A stretch of DNA of 10,617 bases from contig JALSRY010000494.1 in the NCBI GenBank assembly GCA_026984555.1, positions 1 to 10,617 of the forward strand, given 5' to 3'. This stretch comes from Phycisphaerae bacterium (GTDB taxonomy: Bacteria > Planctomycetota > Phycisphaerae > UBA1845 > Fen-1342). This document shows, one piece after another, positions 1 through 7,950 of the stretch (position 1 is the first letter of the stretch; each line of letters starts with the position of its first letter). The notes under the pieces are model-generated. The model did no database searches, had not been told where the DNA came from, and saw only the letters and a program-made list of their open reading frames with translations. A program made the position numbers and the translations under genes.

Positions 1-273
1 GATTTCGAGGAGACGGTGCTCAAGGATCCGGCGGTGCTGGAGCTTCTGCGTCCGGATGGCATGTTCTACTGCGTGCCGCTGGAGTTTTACTGGGATCGGC
101 CGCTGGCGCGAAAATGGGGTGTGGAGAGGCCGCCCGCGGTCGTCATTCTGGCCCCTTCGGGGCGTGTGCTGGCCAAACTTTCGGGCGAGATCACGACGGA
201 GCAGCTCCTGTCCGCCTTGCACGAGGCCCAGGCCGCCGCCAGCCCGCCCGCGCCCGCGCCGGCGAAGCCATGA
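1..273 (+). CDS. Thioredoxin-fold protein, C-terminal fragment (5' end outside window)
   Basis: The frame is open from base 1, so the gene begins upstream; the GTG at 16 has no ribosome site and is not a convincing start. The visible 90 residues look like the second half of a thioredoxin-like domain: a helix ending in LARKWGVERPPAVVIL, where the Pro pair sits at the place of the thioredoxin cis-proline before a beta strand, then APSGRVLAKLSGEIT (strand, turn, strand and the family's conserved Gly) and a final helix TTEQLLSALHEA. A low-complexity Ala/Pro tail of about 16 residues closes the protein. The CxxC region, if there is one, is out of view, so a redox role cannot be judged. The stop overlaps the start of the next gene as ATGA, which suggests translational coupling. 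The fold call is moderate; the function is unknown. Confidence 0.7.
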   Translation, partial: DFEETVLKDPAVLELLRPDGMFYCVPLEFYWDRPLARKWGVERPPAVVILAPSGRVLAKLSGEITTEQLLSALHEAQAAASPPAPAPAKP

Positions 274-1214
274 CAAACCGCCTGCTGGGCATGGTCGCGT
301 TCGTGCTCGCCGGTCTCGCCGGCTGCCGCGATGCGACACCCGGTACGCTTCCTCCGCAACTGGTGTTCGGCTCCACGGGCATGGGGCCGGGCGAGTTCAA
401 CTACCCCCGCGCCGCGGCCATCGGTCCCGACCACCTGCTTTACGTCGTGGACAAGGGCGGCCGACTCCAGGCGTTCACCCAGCGGGGAGCGTTCGTCCGC
501 GACTGGACCATGCCGCAAACCCGCGCCGGCAAACCCACCGGGCTCGGCATCGCCCCCGACGGGCGTGTTTTCGCCGCGGACACGCATTATCACCGCGTGG
601 TGATCTTCGCGGCCGACGGCGCGCTGGTTCGCATGTTCGGCAGCGAGGGCGACGGCCCCGGGCAGTTCCGCCTCCCGACCGATGTGGCCATCGACCACAC
701 GGGACGGGTTTATGTCTCCGAGTATGGCGGGAACGACCGCATCAGCCGGTTTTCCGCGGAGCTGGAATTCGAGGGCAGCTTCGGCGGTCGCGACGCCGGC
801 GATGCGCGGCTGGAGCGGCCGCAATCCTTGCTGATCGCCCCGGACGGGACGGTGTGGGTCGCCGACGCCTGCAACCACCGAATCTGCCATTTTGCGCCCG
901 ACGGTGAGTTTCTCGGGGCGTTCGGCAGGGCCGGTCATGCGCTCGGCGAGCTGTGGTTTCCGTACAGCATCGACATGCTTTCCGACGGTACACTCGTCGT
1001 CTGCGAGTACGGCAACAACCGCGTCCAGCGCTTCACACCCCAGGGGCGCAGCCTCGGCGTGTGGGGGTCGGCCGGTCGCGACCCGGGGCAGCTCGCCTAC
1101 CCCTGGGCGCTCGCCGTCGGCGATGACGATCGCATCTTCGTCATCGACTCGGGCAACAACCGCGTGCAGGTGATCGCCGGAAACGGCTGGCGAACCTGGT
1201 CAAAGCGGCGATAA
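270..1214 (+). CDS. NHL-repeat beta-propeller lipoprotein
   Basis: This 314-residue protein starts at the ATG that overlaps the preceding stop (ATGA). The N-terminus MTNRLLGMVAFVLAGLAGC is a lipoprotein signal with lipobox L16-A17-G18-C19, so the mature protein should be lipid-anchored through Cys19 and face the periplasm or outside. The rest is about six NHL-type repeats of 40-47 residues, each with the pattern FG..G.GPGQF..P..VA....G.VYV.D..N.RV..F...G; good examples are GSEGDGPGQFRLPTDVAID and YPWALAVGDDDRIFVIDSGN. Six blades would close into one NHL propeller, a fold used for ligand or protein binding, with no catalytic residues that can be assigned by eye. Tight linkage to the upstream thioredoxin-fold gene and the downstream VWA membrane protein suggests a common envelope-related operon. 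The ligand is unknown. Confidence 0.88.
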   Translation: MTNRLLGMVAFVLAGLAGCRDATPGTLPPQLVFGSTGMGPGEFNYPRAAAIGPDHLLYVVDKGGRLQAFTQRGAFVRDWTMPQTRAGKPTGLGIAPDGRVFAADTHYHRVVIFAADGALVRMFGSEGDGPGQFRLPTDVAIDHTGRVYVSEYGGNDRISRFSAELEFEGSFGGRDAGDARLERPQSLLIAPDGTVWVADACNHRICHFAPDGEFLGAFGRAGHALGELWFPYSIDMLSDGTLVVCEYGNNRVQRFTPQGRSLGVWGSAGRDPGQLAYPWALAVGDDDRIFVIDSGNNRVQVIAGNGWRTWSKRR

Positions 1215-1320
1215 TCGACAATCGGCGGTGGCTGCGGGTGTTTGCGCCCAGGCGCCGCCCTCCACCGCCGCTTCGCGGGACGGCAACCCCGGCGAGGCGA
1301 CTGCGAGGATCGCGAGAACG

Positions 1321-4300
1321 ATGCTGGCGATGGTTCGATTCGAAAGCCCCGGGTACCTGGTGCTGCTTGCGCTGCTACCGTTGCTGGTGGTGTTTTCGTT
1401 TCGCTCGCTGGCGGGGCTCGGCCCGGTGCGGCGTTGGATCGCGATTTTCATGCGTTGTCTCGTGGTGGGGTGCATGATTTTCGCCTTGGCGGGGGCGGAA
1501 TGGGCGCGGGAGACGGACGCGGTTTCGGTCGTGTTCCTGGTCGATCGTTCCCGGAGCATCCCCCGGGACAAGCAGCCCGCGGAGTTCGCCTTTCTCCAGG
1601 CGGCGCAGCCGGGGATGAAACCGACCAAGGATTCGCTCGGTGTGATCGCGTTCGACGGCAAGCCCGCCGTCGAGCAGTTGCCGCGCCACACGCTGGAAAT
1701 CGCGCGGATCAGCGAACCCATCGATCCGGACGAGACGAACATCGCGGCGGCGATGCGCATGGGGCTGGCGTTGTTCACGAAGGATGCCCGGCGGCGGCTC
1801 GTGCTGGTTTCGGACGGGAACGAGAACGTCGGGGCGGCGTTGGCCGAGGCTGACGAGCTGGCCGCCGCGGGCGTGCCGGTGGATATCTGGCCGGTGCGTT
1901 ACCGCCATGCCAACGAGGTGGTCTTCGAGCGTCTCGCGGCCCCGCCGACCGCCCGCACCGAGGAAACGATCAACCTCCAGATGGTGTTGCGCTCGCAGAA
2001 GCGGTGCCGCGGGCGCATCCAGTTGTGGCACAACGACGAGTTGATCGACCTCGACCCGAAAGACAAGCACAACACGGGCTATCCCGTCGCGCTCGACCCC
2101 GGCCCGAACCGTTTCTCGATCCCGATCCCCATGCGGGCCGAGGGGGCCCACCGGTTCCGCGCGGTGTTCCAACCCGACGATGCGACGACCGACACGATCG
2201 CCGACAACAACGAGGGCCGCGCGTTCACCGTCGTCTCCGGGCAAGGACGCATCCTGATCCTTACCGCGGGCGACGAGCAAGAAACCGGCGACTACCGTTC
2301 GGCCCGGATTCTGGCCGACGCGCTCGAGCGCGAACAGCTCGTCTGCGACGTGGAGATCGCCGGCGAACAGCCGCTCGACCAGGTCCACCTGCTCGAATAC
2401 GCCACGGTGATCCTGTCGAACCTCTCGGCGGACAAGCTCACCCCGGACCAGCGCGAGGCCCTGGCCGCCTACGTCCGTGACCTGGGCGGCGGCCTGGTCA
2501 TGATCGGCGGGGACGAATCGTTCGGTGCCGGCGGCTGGATGGACACGCCCGTCGAGGAGATCATGCCGGTACGCTTCGACGTCAAGAGCAAGCGTCAGAT
2601 TCCCAAGGGAGCACTCGTACTGGTCATGCACGCCTGCGAAATTCCCCAGGGGAACTACTGGGGTGAGCGGGTCGCCATCGCCGCGGTCAAGACGCTCTCA
2701 AGCCTCGACCTCGTCGGCGTGTTGTCCTACCGGTGGCAGGGCGCCGGGCAGGGATACTGGGTCGTCCCGTTCCAGCCGGTTGGCGACAAGCGCCGCGTCA
2801 TTCGCAGGATCAAGGCGATGAACATGGGCGACATGCCGGATTTTGATCCGGTCATGCGTCCGGGGGTCGATGCGCTCGTCAAGCGTCCCGACGCCGCCGT
2901 CCGGCACATGATCGTGATTTCTGACTTCGACCCCGCCGCGCCGCGGAGCGACCTCCTGCGGGCCATGAAGGCCCACAACATCACGTGCTCGACGGTCGCG
3001 ATCGGCTGGGGAGGACATCCGATCCGAGTGGAACTGGCCAAGCGGATCGCCAAGGAGACCGGCGGGCGCTACTACACGACCAGCGACTACGGCAAGCTGC
3101 CGCAGATCTTCATCAAGGAATCGCGGATCGTGCGGCGATCTTTGATCAACGAGAATCCGTTTCGCCCGCAGCTTGCCAGCGTGCTGCCCACGACCGTCGC
3201 GGGGCTGGAGGGCGAGGCGTTGCCCGAGCTGGACGGGTACGTCGTCACGACGGCCAAGCCGCTGGCCGAGGTTCCGCTCGTGCGGGCGAGCGCAAGCGGC
3301 GAAACCGACCCGGTGCTCGCGCAGTGGCAGGTCGGCCTCGGCAAGGCGGTCGCGTTCACCAGCGGGATGTGGACCCGTTGGGGCGTGCACTGGGCGGCCT
3401 GGCCCAAGTTCAGCAAGTTCTGGGCCCAGGTCGTTCGCTGGGTCTCGCGGCAGCCCTCCTCCGCCGCGTTCGAGGTCACCACGACCACCACGGGTGGCAA
3501 GGGACGTATCCGCATCGACGCGTTGGACAAGAACGCGGCGGCGATCAATTTCATGAACATCGAGGGCGTGCTCGTGCGGCCGGACCAGAGCTCGCAACCC
3601 TTGCGGCTCACGCAGGTGGGCCCCGGCGTGTACGAGGGTGAGTTCGACGCCCGCGCCGCAGGCAGCTACGTGGCCAGTTTTCGGTATCGGATCGGCCGCG
3701 GGGCGGAGGCCGTCGTCGGCACGCTCCAGACCGGGCTGTCGGTGGCGTATTCCCCCGAGTATCGCCAACTCGAAACCAACCTCGCGCTGTTGCGGGAGCT
3801 CGCCGACCGCACCGACGGGCGCATCCTGACGAAAGCGGAGGCGGCGGCGGCCTTCGACCGCGCGGGCCTGCCGCCGGCCCGGAGCCTGCGGCCGCTGTGG
3901 GAGTACCTCATTCGCTGGATGTTGTTATTATTCCTGCTCGATGTGGCGGTGCGCCGCATCGCGATCAATCCGGTCGAGCTGGTTCACAAGTTGCGCCGGC
4001 GCATCGCCGAGATGGGTGGCGCCCGCCAGCCCAGCGAGGGCAGCGCCGCGGTGCTCAGCACGCTCAAGGGCGCCCGGGAGCGACTGCGGGAGCAGGCTCC
4101 GGCGGCGTCGGAGGCGTCTGAGGCCGGGCCGGCTCCCGACCGTTCCGCCCGCTACGAGCCCGCCGAACCGGATCGCCGGGTGACCGAACGGCTCTCGGAA
4201 GCGCTTGGCGGCGCGTCGGAACTGGATCAGCCGGTCGTCGCCCGGGCACCGCGGAAGAAGCCGCAAACGTCGCAGGCGGACTTCACCTCGCGTCTGCTGA

Positions 4301-4365
4301 AGGCGAAACGCCGGGCGCGCGAGGCGATGGAGAATGAACCGAAGGACGGGGGAGAGAAGCCGTAA
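1321..4365 (+). CDS. Large membrane protein with VWA, GATase1-like and second VWA-like domains
   Basis: The protein has 1014 residues from ATG 1321. I prefer this start to the GTG at 1228 because the added 31 residues are low-complexity and lack a ribosome site, while GAGG at 1305-1308 precedes 1321; ATG 1330 is also possible. Two membrane segments (about 12-28 and 39-58) lead into a VWA domain with a complete MIDAS: D75-R-S77-R-S79, T139 and D165. A GATase1-like Rossmann domain starts near residue 311 (RILILTAGDE) and includes the Gly-rich strand GGGLVMIGGDESFGAGGW at 389-406; no catalytic Cys-His-Glu triad is evident. A second VWA-like domain (about 431-590) has MHACEIPQGN from 436 in place of the metal motif. 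A C-terminal membrane helix (about 863-880) is followed by a charged tail of about 130 residues. BatA-like and planctomycete VWA proteins share this layout; the substrate is unknown. Confidence 0.87.
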   Translation: MLAMVRFESPGYLVLLALLPLLVVFSFRSLAGLGPVRRWIAIFMRCLVVGCMIFALAGAEWARETDAVSVVFLVDRSRSIPRDKQPAEFAFLQAAQPGMKPTKDSLGVIAFDGKPAVEQLPRHTLEIARISEPIDPDETNIAAAMRMGLALFTKDARRRLVLVSDGNENVGAALAEADELAAAGVPVDIWPVRYRHANEVVFERLAAPPTARTEETINLQMVLRSQKRCRGRIQLWHNDELIDLDPKDKHNTGYPVALDPGPNRFSIPIPMRAEGAHRFRAVFQPDDATTDTIADNNEGRAFTVVSGQGRILILTAGDEQETGDYRSARILADALEREQLVCDVEIAGEQPLDQVHLLEYATVILSNLSADKLTPDQREALAAYVRDLGGGLVMIGGDESFGAGGWMDTPVEEIMPVRFDVKSKRQIPKGALVLVMHACEIPQGNYWGERVAIAAVKTLSSLDLVGVLSYRWQGAGQGYWVVPFQPVGDKRRVIRRIKAMNMGDMPDFDPVMRPGVDALVKRPDAAVRHMIVISDFDPAAPRSDLLRAMKAHNITCSTVAIGWGGHPIRVELAKRIAKETGGRYYTTSDYGKLPQIFIKESRIVRRSLINENPFRPQLASVLPTTVAGLEGEALPELDGYVVTTAKPLAEVPLVRASASGETDPVLAQWQVGLGKAVAFTSGMWTRWGVHWAAWPKFSKFWAQVVRWVSRQPSSAAFEVTTTTTGGKGRIRIDALDKNAAAINFMNIEGVLVRPDQSSQPLRLTQVGPGVYEGEFDARAAGSYVASFRYRIGRGAEAVVGTLQTGLSVAYSPEYRQLETNLALLRELADRTDGRILTKAEAAAAFDRAGLPPARSLRPLWEYLIRWMLLLFLLDVAVRRIAINPVELVHKLRRRIAEMGGARQPSEGSAAVLSTLKGARERLREQAPAASEASEAGPAPDRSARYEPAEPDRRVTERLSEALGGASELDQPVVARAPRKKPQTSQADFTSRLLKAKRRAREAMENEPKDGGEKP

Positions 4366-4419
4366 TCCTGCCGGCCCCGGATGTGGGGCCGCACCAACGA
4401 CGAGGAAACGCGAAAGAAC

Positions 4420-6636
4420 ATGCCGGCAACCAAACTCCTGCAAATGGTCCGGGAAGAGGATTTCGACGGATTCGAGAATTACTGCCTGGAAGCCCTGGAG
4501 CAGAAAACACTCCGTCTCGGCGAGCTTGTCGCGCCGTTCGAGGAAATGCGCCGGCAGGCTCATGCCGACCGTGCCGCCGCCCTCGGTCAGATGGTGCTCG
4601 AAACGGTCGATCCCCTCTCCGACGCCCCCGCCGCCCTCGACATCGCTCGCATCGCCTTGTTCGGAGACCCGAAGAACGACCAGCTCCGCCAGAGCGTGAT
4701 CGAGCTCTACCGGACCGTCCACGGCGACAAGCCCGGCTTCGCGGCGTTGCTCGACGCGTCGGGCCTGACCAAGGGCCGACCGGCCCGCAATGCGCTACGC
4801 ATGATCGATATCTGTCTCGCGCTGCGACCCGGTGAAGCGCTCATCAGCCGAACCGAGGATGTGGTCGTCGAGGTTGTCGAGGTCGATCTCGAACACGGCC
4901 TGATCACGCTCCAGCACCCGCAACGCCGCAAGACCATCACGCCGATCGAGCTATCGCGTGAGTACGACCATATCGCGCCGGACGATTTCCGGGTGCTGCG
5001 CGCTCTGCGTCCCGAGCAGCTGGCTGAAATGCTCGAATCCAACCCGGTCGCCGTGATCGTCGGGCTCATCCACGCCCACGGAGACATGATCAGCCAGGAC
5101 GTGCTCAAGAGCGAACTCGTCCCGAAGTACATCTCCGCCAAGGCGTGGAGCAAGTGGTGGACACGCGCCCGCCATCTGTGCCAGCGTGACCCCCACGTGA
5201 TTCTCGAAGGTCGCAACCCCGTCATGCTGCGTTACACCGCGGACGTGTGGACGGTCGAGGACGCGACGTGGGACACCTTTGAAAAACAGCACGATCCGGC
5301 CGACTGGCACGCCACGATCGAAGGTTACTTGCGTGAGAAGAAGAAGAACCGTGAGCAACCCGAGATCGGCCTGCTGGTCCGCTGCCAGGAGTTTCTCCGG
5401 CAGCATCGCGGCGCGATCCAGCAGGTGCGTCCGTCCGACGCGCTCGGTTGCGCCCTGGTCTCTGCCCGTATCGGCGAGGTCGCGAGCGACCTGCCCGAGG
5501 ACGGGCGTGCGATTGCGCTCGAGGCGTTGCGAGGCGGCGACGCCGTCCGACTCATCGCGGGGCTGACCGCGGATGCGCTCTGGCAGCGCGCGCTCGAGCT
5601 GCTGCCCGAAGCCCGGCCCGAGGACGCCGGCGACATTGCAGCGGCCTTGTTTTCGCGCGGGGGCAGCGCCGTGCTCGATACGCTCGTCCAACTGGCCCGC
5701 GACGCCGACCGGCTCGCGCCAATCCAGCGGGTGATCGACGACGCGGTCGCCGAACCCGTGAGCCATCCCGAGATCATCTTCTGGCTGTGGAAGGGTCCGC
5801 GCGACCCCAGCGGTCTGCGGCTGCCGCCCGACGACGAGCTCTTCACGGAAATCATCCACACGCTCAGCGCGCTCGGCCGCTCGCTCAACCCGCCCGAGTC
5901 GGTGATGAAACGCTTTCGGCAGCGGGTGCGGGGGGCGTTGGCCCTGCGAAACCACGGCCGGGCGGTCGAGTGTCTGCGCCGCATCTCCCCCAATCGGGCG
6001 ATCACGCTCCGCCGGCAACTCGAACGGCTGGAAGGCGTCGGCCCGAACCTGCGCACGCGGCTGCTCAACGCGTTGCGTGACGTTCACCCCGACCTGTTCG
6101 TCGTTCACCAGCAACGCGTCGAACCGTGGGATGACCCCAATGTGCTCTGGAACACCGGCGCGGGCATCGATCGCAAGACCAAGGAACGCGACCACCTCGT
6201 CAACGTCACGATGCACGAAAACGCCAAGCGCATCGGCGAGGCGGCCTCGCACGGCGACCTGTCCGAGAACTCCGAGTACAAGTTCGCCCTGGAAGAACGC
6301 GACTTCCTGCGTGCGCGGCTGGCCCGCATGAACCACGACCTGTCGATGTCGCGCGAGATCGAGCCGCAGGACGTGCCGACCGACCATGTCGGTATCGGCT
6401 CGCGCGTCACGCTGCGCAACACCGCCGACGGCTCGACCCGCGTCATGACCTTCCTCGGCCCGTTCGATACGGACATCGACAAAGGCATTTACAACTACCG
6501 CGCGCCGTTCAGCCTGGCGCTGATGGGGATGCACGTCGGCGAGCGCACCACCCTCACGCTCGACAACCAGGAAGTGGAGTTCGAAATCGTCGAGATCACC
6601 AACGGGCTCGCCGCGCCCGCATCGCAACAGGCATAA
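4420..6636 (+). CDS. Gre-family transcript cleavage factor with ~570-residue N-terminal extension
   Basis: This is a 738-residue protein. I chose ATG 4420, behind GAGGAAA at 4402-4408, over ATG 4381, which has no ribosome site. Residues about 578-738 match a whole GreA in size and order: an N-terminal coiled coil with H-G-D613-L-S-E616-N-S-E-Y, equivalent to the acidic tip that chelates the catalytic Mg in RNA polymerase, then an FKBP-like domain from about 658 (IGSRVTLRN ... GPFDTD ... LMGMHVGERTTL). GreA rescues backtracked polymerase by stimulating cleavage of the nascent RNA 3' end. The first ~570 residues are mainly helical, with a beta-rich island near residues 130-165 (VVVEVVEVDLEHGLITL) and a Trp-rich stretch near 235-300. 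From memory, chlamydial GreA is also about 715 residues with the Gre module last, so this is probably the PVC-type protein. It lies 54 bases after the VWA gene, perhaps co-transcribed. Confidence 0.88.
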   Translation: MPATKLLQMVREEDFDGFENYCLEALEQKTLRLGELVAPFEEMRRQAHADRAAALGQMVLETVDPLSDAPAALDIARIALFGDPKNDQLRQSVIELYRTVHGDKPGFAALLDASGLTKGRPARNALRMIDICLALRPGEALISRTEDVVVEVVEVDLEHGLITLQHPQRRKTITPIELSREYDHIAPDDFRVLRALRPEQLAEMLESNPVAVIVGLIHAHGDMISQDVLKSELVPKYISAKAWSKWWTRARHLCQRDPHVILEGRNPVMLRYTADVWTVEDATWDTFEKQHDPADWHATIEGYLREKKKNREQPEIGLLVRCQEFLRQHRGAIQQVRPSDALGCALVSARIGEVASDLPEDGRAIALEALRGGDAVRLIAGLTADALWQRALELLPEARPEDAGDIAAALFSRGGSAVLDTLVQLARDADRLAPIQRVIDDAVAEPVSHPEIIFWLWKGPRDPSGLRLPPDDELFTEIIHTLSALGRSLNPPESVMKRFRQRVRGALALRNHGRAVECLRRISPNRAITLRRQLERLEGVGPNLRTRLLNALRDVHPDLFVVHQQRVEPWDDPNVLWNTGAGIDRKTKERDHLVNVTMHENAKRIGEAASHGDLSENSEYKFALEERDFLRARLARMNHDLSMSREIEPQDVPTDHVGIGSRVTLRNTADGSTRVMTFLGPFDTDIDKGIYNYRAPFSLALMGMHVGERTTLTLDNQEVEFEIVEITNGLAAPASQQA

Positions 6637-6853
6637 CCTGGTCCCGCAGGCCCGTGCCCCCCGGCTGATCCATACCGCCGATTCCCTGGCCCGGGGCCGG
6701 CGTCGTGTCTGGCGGGGCATCAGCCCCGAAAACGAAACGAGCGCCGCCGACGTGCGTCTCGTCGTTGCGCGCCGCGTCAACGGTTGCGAAACCGGCCGAT
6801 GTGATTTAGCCTTGTGGCCAGTGAGACAAAGCTTTTTCACCGTCAGGAACGCC
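6637..6853. other. Intergenic region between Gre-type gene and small-protein gene
   Basis: This 217-base stretch shows no credible gene. It contains a compact hairpin, CGGGGC (6713-6718), loop ATCA, GCCCCG (6723-6728), followed by AAAACGAAAC rather than a T-run, and a 5-bp GCGA-tetraloop hairpin at 6781-6794. A promoter for the next gene is expected here, but the best pair I found (TTGCGA 6784-6789 and TAGCCT 6807-6812, 17-base spacer) is poor at the -10 position. Confidence 0.6.
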
Positions 6854-7126
6854 ATGAGCCAGCAACAGCTTCAACCCGGTCAGCGTGTCCGAGTTCGCCA
6901 GGAAATCGAGCGGCGGGAGGATAACTGGGTTCAGCAGGTTGAGGGCACGATCGTCGCGCTTCGCCGGGAAAAAACGGGCAGTTGGTTCGCGCACGGGAAA
7001 GATGACAAGCTGTGGCTCGACCGGCTCCGTTTGCAGAAAGACGACGGCGAGATCACGACGCTGGTAATCGACGAGCACACGCACATCGAGGTCGTCGCCG
7101 CCGACGCCGACGCTGAGGCGGAGTAA
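6854..7126 (+). CDS. Small conserved-looking protein, 90 aa, probable SH3-like barrel
   Basis: The start at ATG 6854 is supported by AGGA at 6845-6848; an upstream GTG in the same frame has no such site. The 90-residue soluble protein begins MSQQQLQPGQRVRVRQEIER. The opening PGQRVRVRQ, then VEGTIVALRREKTGSW, KLWLDRLRLQKDDGEITTLVID and HIEVV read as short alternating beta strands joined by charged turns, as in small SH3-like or KOW-like barrels. The tail is acidic (ADADAEAE). There is no signal peptide, membrane segment or Cys. The central RREKTGSWFAHGKDDKLWL segment, rich in Trp, His and Lys, looks like a conserved signature, and I have the impression of similar small proteins in planctomycetes, but I cannot name a family or function. 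RNA or protein binding would fit the fold guess and is inference only. Confidence 0.8.
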   Translation: MSQQQLQPGQRVRVRQEIERREDNWVQQVEGTIVALRREKTGSWFAHGKDDKLWLDRLRLQKDDGEITTLVIDEHTHIEVVAADADAEAE

Positions 7127-7296
7127 GTCACCTGTCTCGCGGTTTCGCCGCACCACTGTCGCCCAACACGCCGCGCTCGCCTTGCTATCTCGCCCCCGCT
7201 TCGCGTGCATGCCGCCGATCTGCTCAAGTCTTCCCGGAATCTGCCCGATAAGAAAGGGGTTCCTCATTGATTCGTGTGCGCCACGGAGGGCACGTG
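7127..7296. other. Intergenic region upstream of the PilZ gene
   Basis: These 170 bases hold no gene I can support. No strong promoter hexamer pair or hairpin-plus-T-run terminator was seen; the only clear signal is the ribosome binding site at its 3' end. Confidence 0.5.
7285..7290 (+). promoter_or_regulatory. Shine-Dalgarno site of PilZ gene
   Basis: GGAGGG lies 6 bases before ATG 7297 and decides that start over the in-frame TTG at 7267, which would place this motif inside the coding region. Confidence 0.8.
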
Positions 7297-7647
7297 ATGA
7301 CGACTCACACTCTGCCGGGATCGGCGTTTCAGACGGCGCCTCTCCCGCCGGGCGCGGAAGCGCGCCGGCGAGGGGAATTGCGATTCGCACATCGGGTTCC
7401 CTGCCGCGTTCGCAGTCGCAGCGAGACGGCCACGGCTCCCATCAGCGTCACAGGCCAAACCGTGAACCTTTCGGCCAACGGGGTGGCGGTGCAGATCGGG
7501 CAACCACTACATGTTGGGCAGGCGGTCGAAGTTTTTTTGCCCCATCTGGACGGAGAGCCGATGCGGGTCACGGGGCGTGTGATTCACAGTCGGCGTGTGG
7601 TGAGCGGCACGTTCGAGGTCGGTATTTCGATCGAATCCGAGTGTTGA
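7297..7647 (+). CDS. PilZ-domain protein, probable c-di-GMP receptor
   Basis: The protein has 116 residues from ATG 7297 and is essentially a stand-alone PilZ domain. Both halves of the c-di-GMP site are present: an RxxxR motif in RRRGELRFAHR (R25 and R29 by my count) and, after one strand, N57-L-S59-A-N-G62, which fits the family's (D/N)xSxxG. The following strands (VAVQIGQPLHVGQAVEVFLP, MRVTGRVIHSRRV, GTFEVGISI) complete the six-stranded barrel. The first ~20 residues are unstructured. PilZ proteins bind the second messenger and act through partner proteins in motility, exopolysaccharide export or transcription; with no fused output domain here, the partner is unknown. The next genes encode exported PEP-CTERM proteins, which makes a link to surface or matrix production attractive, but the two lie on either side of a 308-base gap containing a separate promoter. 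Confidence 0.9.
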   Translation: MTTHTLPGSAFQTAPLPPGAEARRRGELRFAHRVPCRVRSRSETATAPISVTGQTVNLSANGVAVQIGQPLHVGQAVEVFLPHLDGEPMRVTGRVIHSRRVVSGTFEVGISIESEC

Positions 7648-7775
7648 GGCCCCCGGCGTCGCGTTTCCGCGCATGGTTTCTCGCGTATAACTGGTTTTGA
7701 CACAAGTCGTTGCGTTTTTTCCCGGCGTATGCAGCGGAATACCTGCGGGGGCGTTCTGATCGTCCGATAACTTGG

Positions 7776-7806
7776 CATCGTGACGTGTGCGCCGCGCGTC
7801 ATGGTG
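7776..7806 (+). other. Imperfect hairpin, 14-bp stem, 3-base loop
   Basis: Left arm 7776-7789 (CATCGTGACGTGTG) pairs with 7793-7806 (CGCGCGTCATGGTG) around loop CGC, counting four G-T pairs. It is not followed by a T-run. It lies about 50 bases upstream of the -35 box, so it may end the PilZ transcript or mark an operator; neither can be decided from sequence. Confidence 0.4.
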
Positions 7807-7840
7807 GCGGCCGGCGTCGAGGCGTGATGCTCGCGGTGGC

Positions 7841-7884
7841 GATAAAAAGATTTTCTTGACTTCCTGCCGCCGGTGGCCTATATT
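7841..7884 (+). promoter_or_regulatory. Sigma-70-type promoter with AT-rich upstream element
   Basis: TTGACT (7856-7861) and TATATT (7879-7884) are separated by exactly 17 bases, matching 5 of 6 consensus positions in each box. Immediately upstream, 7841-7855 (GATAAAAAGATTTTC) is strikingly AT-rich for this window and resembles an UP element. Transcription would start near 7890 and give a leader of about 65 bases before ATG 7956. Confidence 0.75.
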
Positions 7885-7936
7885 GCAGGTCAAGTTGCAG
7901 CAGTTCTGTACATGTGCTGTGGTCACTCGCACTGCC

Positions 7937-7950
7937 GAGGAGGAGAGAGA
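7937..7950 (+). promoter_or_regulatory. Purine-rich ribosome binding site of first PEP-CTERM gene
   Basis: The run GAGGAGGAGAGAGA precedes GAATC and ATG 7956. It fixes the start against an in-frame upstream start at 7914 that would disrupt the signal peptide. Gene 2 of the array has almost the same initiation sequence. Confidence 0.75.

Noticed and set aside
56..938. Open frames in both directions over the NHL gene (56-907 + and 87-938 -)
   Set aside because: Arg/Pro/Ala-rich translations without structure; the NHL repeats are unambiguous in the overlapping + frame.
1228..1320. Longer start for the VWA protein at GTG 1228
   Set aside because: The extra 31 residues are low-complexity, no ribosome site precedes the GTG, and they would sit before an already typical N-terminal membrane segment.
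1375..3768. Two long - strand open frames (1375-2631 and 2698-3768)
   Set aside because: They mirror the VWA/GATase gene, which has clear domains in its + frame; no ribosome site or domain supports the antisense frames.
6688..6728. GC-rich inverted repeats as an RNA gene
   Set aside because: The hairpins are short and there is no tRNA-like cloverleaf or known ncRNA core; at most they end the Gre-type transcript.
4951..6855. 634-codon open frame on the - strand
   Set aside because: It is fully antisense to the Gre-type gene; its translation is Arg/Gly/Asp/Val-rich without recognisable domains, as expected for a shadow frame in GC-rich DNA.
7686..7702. TATAAC (7686-7691) and TTGACA (7697-7702) as a promoter
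   Set aside because: They are in the wrong order; TATAAC has no -35 box 17 bases upstream (GTTTCC), and TTGACA has TCCCGG at the -10 position.
7715..7720. T6 run as an intrinsic terminator of the PilZ gene
   Set aside because: Only a stem of three to four pairs precedes it closely, too weak for a confident terminator.
7507..7932. 141-codon - strand frame across the non-coding gap
   Set aside because: It overlaps the end of the PilZ gene and the array promoter, has no ribosome site or recognisable domain, and reads as chance.
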